DNA from: Astrothelium macrocarpum
Lineage: Eukaryota; Ascomycota; Dothideomycetes; Trypetheliales; Trypetheliaceae
Direction: 5' to 3'
Assembly (NCBI GenBank): GCA_021030915.1
Contig: JAGEMR010000003.1
Location: 372,001-436,000, forward strand
Length of the DNA: 64,000 nucleotides
Shown here: positions 9,706-20,332 of the stretch, in pieces
Layout: every line of letters starts with the position of its first letter
How positions within the stretch are numbered: the stretch's first letter is position 1
Position numbers and translations under genes: made by a program
The notes under the pieces: generated by a model
What the model saw: the letters and a program-made list of their open reading frames with translations, nothing else
What the model was told of the DNA's origin: nothing
Databases searched by the model: none

Positions 9706-12700
9706 CAAGAGTTCAGGAACGCACGCTATCAAGAATAATCCCCCATCTACTACGCCTGTTGCGACTGAGACAATCTCACCTATCCCACTGTCCACGCTAC
9801 TGGCTCAGAATGGGTCTCTCTTGAGAATCTCTCCGACTACTAGCAGGTCGTCAACATCCACGCGCCAGTCTCTGACAGTTAGGCCTTCGCGTGTGTCTTC
9901 CACACGCCGCAAACCATCTCCAGTATCGTATGCGAATGGCAACCATTATGCCTCTTCAACGAGCAACGCGAACAATGGAAGCACTGGAAGCACTGGAGGT
10001 CACAGCACTGAAAGCAATGGCACTGCGACATCTGTCGCTGGAAACAACAGTAACGGAACTCTTGGCTCTGGAAATAATAGTACAGGAGTCTTTGGCGCTG
10101 GGAACAACGGTACTGGAATCTTCGGCACTGGAAGCAATGGCACCAATTCTACCGCTGCACTGCTTGCAGAAATAGAAGAAATAATAGGAGACATCTACGA
10201 CCTTCCGTACGAGAATATGACTCTCAGCAATGGGACAATGAACATGAGTGCTTGTTACGACAACTGGCAAATGTATTTTGAGGATATACAAGGAATTGAA
10301 TTTTTTTGGCTCGTACTCGCGATGACTTCTTCAACGAGCCAACTAACATCAACTTCTACTGTTATCACATCCTACACCAGTCGCTTTCAAGATGTAACGA
10401 GTGCTGTCTTCACAAGTCCTCAGCAAAATTGGAGTACTACCTTGACGCGGACTGATTATTCGTCGTGGGCAGCAAATATCTCCACTTCATGGTCAACTTT
10501 CGAAAGCTATACAACCTTCACCCCGTCGATAATCAATGCTTCGAACTTGGGAATTGCAACACCGACGTGTTCTCTCCCCTCAGTCGTACCAGCCTGCCAA
10601 TCTCAATGGGATGCCGTCCAACCTATGAATTACAACTGGAGTGTCAACAATGAAATACCAGATTGTCAACAGGCAATAATCAACCCCAGTGTTTGCAGTG
10701 CCTTGAACTACGAATACACTGGGACGTCAAGTGGACTTTCCTTGGGACCGGGTTGTACTGCCGACTGCAAGCAATGTGTGGTCACTGGCAAATCTGTGGA
10801 ATTAATATATTGGCCCGTAGAAACTGTGCCAGGTCACCCAGACATCACAATTACCCCTACTGAGACAGGCGTTGTGACTGCCACTGCGTTTGGCACAACG
10901 TTCACGTCCCCAACAGTCTATATTTCGTTTGATGAAGTATGGGCCAATAATAGATGTGGCCCTCTAGGGACGACACACTCAGGAACAATCATTCCCGTCT
11001 CTTCGTCAGACGTGTCTACGATCACAAATGAATGGGGTATCTATTGGGTCAATGGAGAAATCAATCCCCCTCCGCCATCAGTACAAGCAAGTCAGCTTAA
11101 TTTCGCAGACTTGAACCAACCGGTAAGTCGTTGATCCTATATTTACCCCTACGGCCAATACTTTGGAAAGTATCCTAAATTCTCTTTGCTAACGAATTGG
11201 TCAGTACAATTGGAATTCCTACCTAAACCAAGAAGCATGCGCTTGCCGATACTTTGGAACCGATTGTGCTTGCATCCACACCTTGAGAGACTTCACACCT
11301 CAGCTTGTCGTGCCGCCCGAAGTACTGGCCTTGGATCCTCTTTGGGGATCGTGTGAAATGCAATGGAATGGTGTCTACGATCCTCCGTATGCTCTTCATG
11401 GTGTGCAGGAGGCCGCAGCTCCATCTCCAACGGACCCTTCGGCGAATGCCCCGACGACTACTCCTGCTCTTCCTATCGTGGTTCCCCCTGCCCCAACGCC
11501 GAATTCAACGGGTAAGCCTGCATCTGGAAATTCAGGGCATCCTGGAGGCTCAGGGGGTTCGGGAGATCCGAGCAACTCAGGAAATTCGGGGGGTTCGGGA
11601 GAAACGGGAGACTCAGGACAGCCTGGAAGCCCTGGAGACCCAGGAAGTTCAGGACAGTCTGGTAGCTCCGGAGATCCTGGAGACTCAGGACACGCTGGAA
11701 GTTCTGGCAATCCTGGCGTTCCAGGAAATTCTGGAGATCCTGGAGATCCTGGAGATCCAGGCTCGGGCAACCCTGGCTCAGGTGATCCTGGCAATATTGT
11801 ATCTTCTCTCCTTGGTGGCGCAGTACCAACAGCTGTGCCAGATCCCCAGAGAGGTGCTGGTGATCCCGGAGCTGGAAGCGGTAGTGGTTCATCGGGAAGT
11901 TCGGCCGTGGATCTGGGCAGTGGGAGTGAAAGCGGCAGTGGCGCGGGAGCAGATCCAGGTCCTGGTTCCGGAGCGGGAGCTAGAGGCAGTGGTGGTGGAA
12001 GCAGCGGAGGTGGAGCTGGATCCGGATCTCGGCCAGGAGCTGGAAGTGGAGGGAGTGGTGGGGGCGGCGGAAGTAGTAGCGGAGCCGGCATTGGAGGCAG
12101 CGGCGGGACTGGCGGGAACCGTAACGGAAGCGGAGGTGAAAATGATCCAGGCACCGGCGGCGGAAGTGCGTCTGGAGCAGGTGTCGCTCCTAGTGGCGGC
12201 AGTCCAGCATATGTTCCGAAACCTGATCCAGGCAATCCTCAAGTTGAACGAAGTCCAGCCCCAGTGACATCCGCGGCCGTCGTGACCATTGGATCGGAGA
12301 CCCATACGGTCGCCTCAGGTGGTGCTCTAATCGTAGGCTCAGCAACAATCGTACCTGGTGGTCCTGCAGCTACAGTGTCTGGCCAAGCCGTCAGTGTGGG
12401 TTCTGGCGGCGTTGCTATAGGTGGCAACACAGTATCATATCTTCAGCCGCTAGCAGGTGCTTCCCAAGCTCAGCCTACGGCTGTTGTTACAATTGGATCT
12501 CAAGCCCATACAATAGCAGCGGGTGGTTCTCTTGAATTGGGCTCTACTACACTTGTTCCAGGCGGTCCGGCTGCTACCATCTCAGGCCAAGTTGTGAGTG
12601 TGGCGCCCCAAGGAGTGGTAGTGGGCGGCAAGACGATCGCCTATAGTGCCGCTGCGGCCGTAGGTTCGGGCACATACTCATCCGGAGCAGTATTCACATT

Positions 12701-13688
12701 TGGCACTCAAACATATACTGCTCCCGCAGGCCCGGGTGGTTCTCTAGTCATGGGAAGTACGACCCTGGGACCAGGAGGCACTGCAACTATCTCTGAAACC
12801 ATCATCAGCATGGGTCCTTCTAGTATTGTAGTTGGATCTAGCACACTGCCATACGTCGTTCTACCCACCAGCAATGCTGCCCCAGCCGCTATTTTCTCAA
12901 TCGGATCCCAAGTTTTCACAGCATCTGACCCCTCTGGTCAACCTGGCGAAGTCGTAATTGGATCCCAAACACTCCTGGATGGAGGCTCTGTCGCAACTAT
13001 TGGAGGTCAAGTTGTCAGCTTAGGGCCGAATGGTTTGGTCATCGGAGGTACCCAGACAGTACCTACATCTGCTCTTGCAAGTGGAGCAGCTTTAGACCCG
13101 GATGACCCTGAAGCAATCTTCCACATCGGATCACAAGTCGTCACGGCTTTTGACCCAGCAGGCTCGCCTAACATTGCGGTCATTGGATCTCAGACTCTTA
13201 CCCTTGGCGGCCCAGACGCTACAATATCTGGGCAAGAAGTGAGCTTAGGTCCAGATGGCCTAATTCTGGAAGGTAGCTCAACTGTGGCGTTTAGTGCGGT
13301 TTCAAACGTCCCTACAAATGCGGTAGCTTCAGCAACTTTTACGGGCACGGATGGCGCGTTGGAAACGGCGTTTTCCCTGTCCGGTAGCGGTGGCACTATT
13401 GTTGTTGACGGGACGACACTCAGTGTAGGCGGCCCAGATGCTACTATCGATGGACAAGTCGTGAGTGAGGCGAGTGGAGGTCTTGTCGTTGGAAGCACCA
13501 TAATTCCCTTTTCAACACTCAGCGTTTCAAGTGCGAATACCATACCAACTGGAAGCTCTGGTTCTAGTTCTGGCTCCGGTAATTTAGGTATAGCAGGTTT
13601 GTCGGGTGGAAAGGTGGTGGTTCCTGGGCCTTACCTTGCTGGTTGGTTCTGTGTCTTGGCCACTTCCATCTTGTCCTTGATTACATAG
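9500..13688 (+). CDS. secreted, GPI-anchored-type wall protein with collagen-like and tandem beta repeats
   Basis: Two exons (9500-11122, 11205-13688) encode 1368 residues. The start is set by a clear signal peptide (YRSFLALAVLSFLVSFVSF). In order: a Ser/Thr/Asn-rich stretch with N-glycosylation sequons and NNGTGxFGxGxNG-type micro-repeats (about residues 50-220); a Cys-containing globular region across the intron with ACACRYFGTDCACIHTL; a Pro/Thr linker; 26 triplets (11526-11759) of which 25 are Gly-X-Y; a Gly/Ser linker; six copies of a roughly 58-residue beta-rich repeat (about 12277-13530) with IGSxxxT...GPAATxSGQxVS...GG; and a C-terminal hydrophobic tail after a Ser/Gly spacer, typical of GPI addition. 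It probably sits in the outer wall and acts in adhesion or surface structure. The repeat type is familiar from fungal surface proteins, but I do not know a named function. Confidence 0.85.
11526..11759 (+). repeat. collagen-like Gly-X-Y block
   Basis: Twenty-six consecutive triplets, 25 beginning with Gly and one interruption (SNS, sixth triplet). Pro often fills the third position (GDP, GQP, GSP, GNP, GHP). At DNA level it is a degenerate 9-base-unit minisatellite around GGAGATCCT. Gly-X-Y blocks of this length can form triple helices; that is untested here. Confidence 0.8.
12277..13530 (+). repeat. six tandem ~58-residue protein repeats
   Basis: Units begin near 12280, 12481, 12687, 12889, 13114 and 13330. 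Each has a (V/I)xxIGSQxxT strand, a Gly-rich turn, xxGSxTLxxGGPxATISGQxVS and a (V/I)xxGG close. Copies 1 and 2 are most alike. Copies 3 and 6 are most diverged, and copy 6 has lost the IGSQ core. The pattern fits repeated unequal duplication. Confidence 0.8.
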
Positions 13689-13983
13689 AGTTCATGGGGA
13701 CACTTTCATGTACATATAATGATTTTATGAGATACCCCGATTGAAATTATCCATATCGATCATGGTTGTTTCTACAATTAGTGAATGTTCATATTCAGTT
13801 CATTTCGTTATCTTCTTGCTTTTGTTAAAATATATGAAGTAGGAAGTTGCCTATCTTTGTACGACTTGAGGTCTCAGCTGCCTATCATTGTTATGGAAAG
13901 CAAGGGATGTGACGTCGCTCGTCGACATGCCACTTAAATAAACCTGACCTAGCTTTGGACATTTGACTAGCAAACATTTCATA
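13689..13983. other. intergenic, AIM25 promoter
   Basis: AT-rich 3' flank of the wall-protein gene followed by a short promoter. No gene seen. The AIM25 start is taken as ATG 13984; an in-frame TTG at 13963 is not a plausible start. Confidence 0.4.
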
Positions 13984-15690
13984 ATGTCTCTGTCTCGATG
14001 GTCATTGAGATTACCACGGCAAGCTCTTCGCAGCTATGCTACCGTTCGGAAACCTTCAGGACCTCGTAACTCGGTCGACCGAAGCCGCTGGGCGAAGTCA
14101 TCTTTAAACAAATACCAAAGCCAACTTCCACGAAGACCGGCAGACTCACCCGCACAGTCGCAAGGAGAATCCTCGAATCCCAAAAATGTTTCTGATGCCC
14201 TTCGTGAAGGCGCTGATAATTCTCAAAATAACCTCGTCGCTCCGGTCCATATCCCCGAAGATCCAAATGGCATTATCAAAGAGCGGCATCCTGCCGCGTC
14301 ATTACTTACTAAGTCTTCGATCGTGGTGCAAAGACAACTTGAGATGATGAATGTGCTGGTGGGCTTTGAGCAAGCCAATCGATATGTGGTCATGGATGCT
14401 GCTGGAAATCACATCGGCTATCTGGCAGAGCAAGAGCATGGGATTGGCAATACGATATACAGGCAGATGGCAAGAACGCACAGGAGCTTTACAACACACG
14501 TCTTTGATCGAGAGGAAAAGGAAGTGCTGAGATTCCATCGACCGTTCTCCTGGATAAGCTCGCGCATTCGGATTTACGACGCTCTAGGAGTAGCAGAGCC
14601 GACCTATTCAGATTCTACAGCGCTGCAGAACACTTCACCTGTATCCATCGTGGACCGTTCTTCAGCCAAAATATCCCAAATCCCCCTGAGAGATATGCGT
14701 CTGATAGGCGAAGCACAACAGCAGTGGGCCCCACTGCGGAGGAAATACAATCTCTTCCTCCACCGTAATGCTGCAGACGTGAAATCGAGCCAAGATACTC
14801 CTTTGCTTGCATCTGGCAATCTCCCTCTCTCTGACTCTAAATTTCTCCAAACGACCTCTTCTGAAACATCCAACCAAGACAAACAATTCTTCCAGTTCGC
14901 TTACGTCAATGAACCTTTCCTTTCCTGGGACTTCTCCCTTCTCTCCGAATCCAATCAGCTCATCGGTTCTGTTAACCGCAATTTTGCTGGTTTCGCCCGT
15001 GAGGTCTTCACCGATACAGGCGTTTATGCTCTCCGTATGGATGCCGCAGGCTTGACCTCTGAACCAGGGCATCTCATCTCGCAGACCGCTGCGCAAGCGA
15101 CTCCTGCACCGGAACACGGGATGAATCTGGATCAACGTGCCGTCATGCTTGCGACCGCGGTTAGCATCGACTTTGACTACTTCAGTCGACATAGCAATGG
15201 CGTTGGCGGCGGCGGGTTCTTCCCGGTCTGGTTTCCCATGGGCGGAGGAGCCGCGGAAGGTGCTGCAGGAGGTGCTGCGGCGGGAGAAGCTGGCGCTGCA
15301 GGAGCCGCTGGAACTGGAGTAGCTGCAGCCGGCGAAGCAGGATCCATTCCGGGTATTGTTGGACGCGGAGCGACTTCAGAAGCAGCTGGTGGAGCTGTAT
15401 ATGGAGCGGGGACTGTGGCTGGTTACGAGGCGATGCAGAGGGGAAGAGGAGGCGCTGCGCAAGCTGATGATGCGTCTCCTACGAGCAACGATCCTTTTCA
15501 ACAACCTGGAGCACAAGGCCCGCAAGCTGGAGCGCGAGGACAGAGTCAAGAGCAAGTTTGGGGCGAGGAAGGGCCTTTGGAGCGGGGCGGACGTGAAGTT
15601 GGAAATGGCGGTAGTAATGTCGACGGCGATAGTGTTGGAGAGGCTGGGGGAGGTGTGGTCGATTGGATAAGTGATTTCCTCGATTTATGA
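13984..15690 (+). CDS. aim25: mitochondrial phospholipid scramblase-like protein (AIM25 family)
   Basis: A single exon of 568 residues. The N-terminus (SLSRWSLRLPRQALRSYATVRK) is Arg-rich and lacks acidic residues, a good mitochondrial presequence. The scramblase fold runs from about residue 100 to 390: LLTKSSIVVQRQLEMMNVLV, FEQANRYVVMDAAGNHIGYL, then RIYDALGVAEPTYSD and later SWDFSLLSESNQLIGSVNRN with DTGVYALRMD. AIM25 is the yeast relative of human PLSCR3. Family members are proposed to move phospholipids between membrane leaflets, though yeast Aim25 is chiefly known from mitochondrial-stability screens. The C-terminal third is Gly/Ala/Glu-rich, low in complexity and probably unstructured. 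A weaker C-to-G skew switch occurs near 15150. Confidence 0.9.
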   Translation: MSLSRWSLRLPRQALRSYATVRKPSGPRNSVDRSRWAKSSLNKYQSQLPRRPADSPAQSQGESSNPKNVSDALREGADNSQNNLVAPVHIPEDPNGIIKERHPAASLLTKSSIVVQRQLEMMNVLVGFEQANRYVVMDAAGNHIGYLAEQEHGIGNTIYRQMARTHRSFTTHVFDREEKEVLRFHRPFSWISSRIRIYDALGVAEPTYSDSTALQNTSPVSIVDRSSAKISQIPLRDMRLIGEAQQQWAPLRRKYNLFLHRNAADVKSSQDTPLLASGNLPLSDSKFLQTTSSETSNQDKQFFQFAYVNEPFLSWDFSLLSESNQLIGSVNRNFAGFAREVFTDTGVYALRMDAAGLTSEPGHLISQTAAQATPAPEHGMNLDQRAVMLATAVSIDFDYFSRHSNGVGGGGFFPVWFPMGGGAAEGAAGGAAAGEAGAAGAAGTGVAAAGEAGSIPGIVGRGATSEAAGGAVYGAGTVAGYEAMQRGRGGAAQADDASPTSNDPFQQPGAQGPQAGARGQSQEQVWGEEGPLERGGREVGNGGSNVDGDSVGEAGGGVVDWISDFLDL

Positions 15691-16020
15691 ATCGTCGAGA
15701 TGAAGCGTTTTTCGGTCAAAGTTTTGGGCCTAGGTATTGAAAGGCTGTACCACACATGGCCCCCTCTACACGTTTAGGATTTGGGACGAATAACGAATTG
15801 TATTTTACTATTAGACTAGAATTAATTTCGGATATTTCGTGACAGAAACATGCCTCTACCTCTTGCAAATTTTGATTGGTATAAGAAGTGAATTTGGACT
15901 TGGTATTTTTGTGTTCATCCTTGATTGCCCAAATTCTTGAAAGAACCTCTCGCTTTTATTTTCTCTCCAAGACTCGCTTGACACAAAATTCTTAATTCAC
16001 TCTACCCTAACCGTATTACC
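15691..16020. other. intergenic, UBC7 promoter
   Basis: About 330 AT-rich bases between two + strand genes. The 60 bases before the UBC7 ATG are pyrimidine-rich with TCTCTCC tracts, common in fungal housekeeping promoters. No TATA box stands out. Confidence 0.4.
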
Positions 16021-16521
16021 ATGGCTTCCAGTGTAGCCTCAAAACGCTTATTCCAAGAATACCGCACACTCACCAACAACCCTCCGGATGGCATCACCGC
16101 AGGCCCCGTTACCGAAGATGACATCTTCGTCTGGGAGGCACTGATCCAAGGTCCTGAGGGTACTCCATTCGAAGGTGGCATCTTCCCCGCCGAACTCAAA
16201 TTCCCTAAGGACTACCCTCTTGCTCCGCCTACTATGAAGTTCACTTGCGACATGTGGCATCCGAACGTCTACAGCAATGGCAACGTGTGTATCAGCATCT
16301 TGCACCCACCCGGCGACGACCCAAACCATTACGAGAGCGCCAGTGAACGGTGGAGCCCCATTCAAAGTGTGGAGAAAATCTTGATTAGCGTGATGAGCAT
16401 GCTGGCAGAGCCGAATGATGAGAGCCCAGCAAACGTGGATGCGGCAAGAATGTGGAGAGAAAGGAGGGCAGAATATGAGAAGATAGTCAGGAACAACGTG
16501 CGAAAAGGATTAGGCCTCTGA
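16021..16521 (+). CDS. ubc7: ubiquitin-conjugating enzyme E2, UBC7/UBE2G2 type
   Basis: An intronless ORF of 166 residues, the normal UBC7 length. The UBC fold is complete: FEGGIFPAELKFPKDYP, the HPN motif at 80-82, and catalytic Cys90 in NGNVCISILHPP. After the Cys is the acidic-loop insertion PGDDPNHYESASERWSP that distinguishes the UBC7/UBE2G2 and CDC34 types, and the short C-terminus points to UBC7. In yeast, Ubc7 is recruited to the ER by Cue1 and works with the ligases Hrd1 and Doa10 in ER-associated degradation. Its first half is C-rich and its second half purine-rich, a mild version of the skew islands. Confidence 0.95.
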   Translation: MASSVASKRLFQEYRTLTNNPPDGITAGPVTEDDIFVWEALIQGPEGTPFEGGIFPAELKFPKDYPLAPPTMKFTCDMWHPNVYSNGNVCISILHPPGDDPNHYESASERWSPIQSVEKILISVMSMLAEPNDESPANVDAARMWRERRAEYEKIVRNNVRKGLGL

Positions 16522-17041
16522 TGGAAAGAAGGGATAGCATTGAGAACGAAGCCTTCGAATCACTTGATGGGTTACATGAAAACAATTGTCCCGAGAATCG
16601 AGGTGGAGGCATTACTACATCAAGAGCTTATAATGGAGTAGCAGAGAATCCGGGGCCGCAGATATCCAGCCTAGGGCATATCGGATCTGCCCTACGCTGG
16701 CCAAATTTTGTGGTTCATGCCTTCAACCCCTCGGATCATGACCTCTCACGCAAAAGAGCGTTGCGTGAATGGTCGGACGGAATGAATTCACAAGCGAGAT
16801 ACCATCTGGTAACAAGAATGCCTTGGAGAAGTCGAGCGCCTCTTTGTGTTTTGGAAATTGTGAAGGCGGTTCATTCATGCAACATGCTTTCTATCACATA
16901 GGTATTTTCTGAGAGGAGACTTGGGGTTTTAGACTTCCTTTTTAAAGACCACCGTCTTCTTTGAGATGAATTGAGAAACACCTCTGAGACATTTGAAGCC
17001 GAAAGCCTCAAATGATCTTACTGTTCACCTCCAACGCTCAT
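16522..17041. other. intergenic between convergent UBC7 and the mitochondrial membrane protein gene
   Basis: About 520 bases. A 126-codon frame (16521-16901) overlaps the UBC7 stop by one base; it has no family resemblance and no promoter space, so I treat it as untranslated 3' flank. Confidence 0.45.
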
Positions 17042-17730
17042 TCAACTCTTCCTTCTAAACAAGCCTCCCAACCTACTCGTAGCCGGCTGCACCACCACCC
17101 TCGCAAACCACGGCGTTCCCCACAAACTCAGCATAATCCTCACGGGTAACAGTGCTTTTGTCACCGCATACGCCGTCCCCACCTCCAACAAAATCCTCAA
17201 ACCCCCTTGTCCACGATTCCACCACATCTCCCGCTTCCCCATCTTCCCAATCATCCCTTCACGCTTACCCCCATCCTCCACGCTCCCATCCCGCCCAAAC
17301 CCAAACCACTTCTTCTTTCGAAAGTATCGCCCGAATCTCTCCATCCCCTGATGCACCCATTTCCCCTCGGCGAACGCAGCCGGTAGCCAGTTCGTGTAGT
17401 GAAACGTTGCCCACAGCGCGAGTATAGGGACGACGGCGGTGATTTCGTGGAGCACGATGAAGGATGTCATGTGCGAGAGGGGCGCATTGCGGATCGGGAG
17501 GAGGTAACGCTGGAGGAAGGTGGGAAGGCGAGCGATGGTGCGGTCGAGGCGGGATTGGGTGGTGGAGGTTGGGTTTGGGGATGGCGATGGGGTCGGATCA
17601 GGTTTGGTGGATTGGAGACGAAGGCGTGGGCGCGGAGTGAGGCATCTTCGTTTGAGGCGATGGAGAAGAGATGATGTTCTGCGCGTAAACATTTGTGGTG
17701 GTGGGGGTTAGGTTGGGAGATGGGCGTCAG
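17041..17730. other. GC-skew inversion island 2
   Basis: On the + strand, 17221-17280 has 32 C and 2 G, while 17521-17580 has 35 G and 5 C; the switch is near 17400. The gene inside is on the minus strand, yet the + strand polarity (C-rich left, G-rich right) is the same as in the islands over + strand genes. Confidence 0.85.
17042..17692 (-). CDS. predicted mitochondrial inner-membrane protein, conserved fungal type
   Basis: A single exon of 216 residues. The first 30 residues are Arg-rich with no acidic residue (FTRRTSSLLHRLKRR), a likely mitochondrial targeting signal, followed by a Pro/Ser linker. Two membrane segments are visible: about 77-99 (SFIVLHEITAVVPILALWA) and about 165-190 (LRILLEVGTAYAVTKALLPV). 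The conserved-looking stretches between and after them (NWLPAAFAEGKWVHQGMERFGRYFR and WGTPWFARVVVQP) resemble a fungal mitochondrial family I have seen but cannot name with certainty. It could be related to DUF1279/FAM210-type proteins. The loop around residues 130-160 is Gly/Lys-rich, partly because of the skew island. Confidence 0.7.
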   Translation of the reverse strand: MFTRRTSSLLHRLKRRCLTPRPRLRLQSTKPDPTPSPSPNPTSTTQSRLDRTIARLPTFLQRYLLPIRNAPLSHMTSFIVLHEITAVVPILALWATFHYTNWLPAAFAEGKWVHQGMERFGRYFRKKKWFGFGRDGSVEDGGKREGMIGKMGKREMWWNRGQGGLRILLEVGTAYAVTKALLPVRIMLSLWGTPWFARVVVQPATSRLGGLFRRKS

Positions 17731-19001
17731 ATGATAGAGAGCTGCATTTCATGAGACTCGGGAGTGTCGTTGGTTTGCATGGGTCTTTGTGATAGTCATA
17801 TCTTGGAGCAAAGAACGCGAACGGATTATGGAATGAAGGTCGGGTTTAGCGTTTGCGACTCATAGAGGCACGCTACATTTTTGTTGTACAAATAAGGATA
17901 GATGTTTGGAGGGAATAATTCCTGGCGGACGGCAAAAATTTTGGCACCTCCGCGTGTATGCTGCCTTAACCTGATCGTCACATCGCCAAATATCGGGTTC
18001 TATGTACTCGTATAGACTTAATGCTGACTTCTCATATCAAAAAATAAACTAATTCAATCCCCAGATATGGATCCCATATTCTCAAAAGGATCACCTTGCC
18101 CACATAGTCAAAATAGACTAAAGCTATTTTTGTACGAAGAATACTGCGAGAATCCCGGGCAATCTCGCCAAGAGTCCGGAGTTTTGAGTATCCTCGCATG
18201 TGTAAGCTCCAGAAGCTTACGAAGCAACTGGATAGATTGGTGGCCATGGAGTTGTCAGTGTTCTTGAGAATGGCTTAGGCCCGAAAATTCCTCAGCGGAC
18301 CGACATGAATTACTACTACCTTAATGCTGGAACTCGTGGAGCTGTCGTATACAAGGAAGAGAAGATCTTGTTTATAGTCACAGTTGAAGAAGCATGAGTG
18401 CAAGACTTGGTGCTACGCAATTTGAAATTGCTCGAGGGACCGTTTGGATGCTTCATTTGCCGATAGTTTTATCATCTCGTAGAGAGATTGCCATGGCGTC
18501 CAGCTGGGCTACGCGTCGTGAGAAATGTTTATTATCTATCAACAGAACACATTGTAACAATATCGATCTTCAGAGAAACCGGCTAGATCTGAGGCAAGTC
18601 CATATTGTTATCTATGACTTCTCCCAAACTAGCTACCAGTACCGCCAAATTATCGACCCGCTTACCGAAATTTATCGTTACTCCCTATCGCATTATACAT
18701 GAGCAGCGACGTGACCTACCAGACCGGATCTGATAGGTTTAACGGTCTTGATCAAGCAGCCTTTCTCGTTACAGAGTCAAAGCTCGGCGAGCTCGTGTGA
18801 TTCAGGCAGACGTGTGGTCGTCATGGGGACCCTTGGCTGAGGTCATCTGCGACTCGTCTCAAGTGACGCTAACTCCGTCCAGCCACCCTCTTTGCCTGCC
18901 CAGTTCCAACTGCTTCATCTTCTTATCAACACCATTTCTCCCGTTGTCTTAAACCGAGAAATACCTTGTTCATTCGTCTAGTGTTGCTAAAAGTCATCAA
19001 A
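17693..19001. other. intergenic, 1.3 kb, no gene recognised
   Basis: AT-rich on the left. Short opposing ORFs near 18030-18270 and 18394-18702 do not resemble known proteins. The last 60 bases before 19002 are pyrimidine-rich, fitting a strong promoter for the protease gene. No tRNA or repeat found by eye. Confidence 0.4.
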
Positions 19002-20332
19002 ATGAGAGGCGCTGTTACCGTTGCAGCCGCTGCGCTGCTTGGATCTGCTTCCGCGGCAGTCCATTCTGCCAAGCTCAAGAAGGTCTCACTGGCCGAGCAG
19101 CTGGTAAGTTACAGTCGCGGAACAAGCTTCTAATGCTCTTGTTTAGTAAACATGTTTTAATAAACGACTTTTTAGGAGGGAGCTTCGATCGATGACCATG
19201 TTCGTCATCTTGGTCAGAAGTACATGGGCATCAGGCCGCAACTACACGAAGATGAGATGTTCAAAGTTCAACCCATCGAGTCCGATTCATTACATCCCGT
19301 GCCTGTGAGCAATTTCCTGAATGCTCAATGTAAGTCTGCATGCTTTGTCTCACTTGCCACTGGATAAGATGCTGATGCGAATGTGTAGATTACTCACCCA
19401 TCACCATCGGAACGCCACCACAAGAGTTCAAGGTCGTTCTCGATACTGGTAGCTCAAATCTATGGGTTCCATCCTCAGAATGTGGCTCTATCGCCTGCTA
19501 TATTCACTCCAAATATGACTCTTCCGAGTCGTCAACCTACAAGAAGAACGGTTCTGAATTCAAGATCACCTACGGCTCTGGTAGCCTCGAAGGTTTCGTT
19601 TCGCATGATCAGATGCAGATCGGCGACTTGAAGTTTGAGCAAGATTTTGCTGAGGCAACTTCGGAGCCCGGCTTGGCCTTTGCTTTCGGCCAGTTCGACG
19701 GCATTTTGGGTCTTGGCTACGACACTATTAGTGTTAACCAGATGGTTCCACCTTTCTACAACATGCTAAAGCACGAGATGCTTGACGACCCGGTTTTCGC
19801 ATTCTACCTTGGAGACTCTAACGATGATGGCGATGAGTCCGAGGCTACATTTGGCGGCATCAATGATGCCCATTACACCGGCAAGATCACCTACATTCCT
19901 CTTCGCCGAAAGGCCTACTGGGAGGTTGACCTCGATGCCATCACGTTCGGTGATAACACCGCCGAAATCGATGACACTGGCGTCATTCTTGACACTGGCA
20001 CTTCTCTTATCAGTCTTCCCTCTACCCTTGCTGAGCTCCTCAACCGGGAAATTGGTGCCAAGAAATCCTACAATGGTCAGTACACTATTGAGTGTGACAA
20101 GCGCGATAGCCTTCCTGACCTCTCCTTTACTCTATCTGGCCACAACTTTACCATCTCTCCTTATGACTACGTTCTTGAGGTCCGCGGCTCATGCATCTCC
20201 TCATTCATGGGCAATGATTTCCCGCCTCCAGCAGGACCTCTGGCCATTCTTGGTGATGCTTTCCTCCGCAAGTGGTACTCTGTCTATGATCTCGGCCAAG
20301 ATAGAGTTGGTCTTGCCAAGTCCAAGGCATAA
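19002..20332 (+). CDS. pep2: vacuolar aspartic protease (proteinase A / saccharopepsin type)
   Basis: Three exons (19002-19103, 19176-19329, 19389-20332) encode 399 residues, normal for the fungal PEP4/PEP2 family. In order: signal peptide (about 1-18, GAVTVAAAALLGSASA), a basic propeptide with KVSLAEQL, then the mature pepsin fold starting around SNFLNAQYYSPITIGTPPQ. The first catalytic Asp lies in VLDTGSSNLWVPS and the second in VILDTGTSLISLPS; the flap is TYGSGSLEGF. Disulfide cysteines and an HNFT glycosylation site are present. It activates vacuolar zymogens and degrades proteins in the vacuole. Introns flanking the propeptide region are typical of this gene in moulds. Confidence 0.96.

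Noticed and set aside
11396..12305. Long open frames on the minus strand and in other + frames under the Gly-rich part of the wall protein
   Set aside because: They are translations of the GGA/TCC-rich repeat in other frames; the real frame has the signal peptide and spliced junction.
16521..16901. 126-codon + strand frame overlapping the UBC7 stop
   Set aside because: No family resemblance, no promoter space and a one-base overlap with UBC7; more likely 3' flank.
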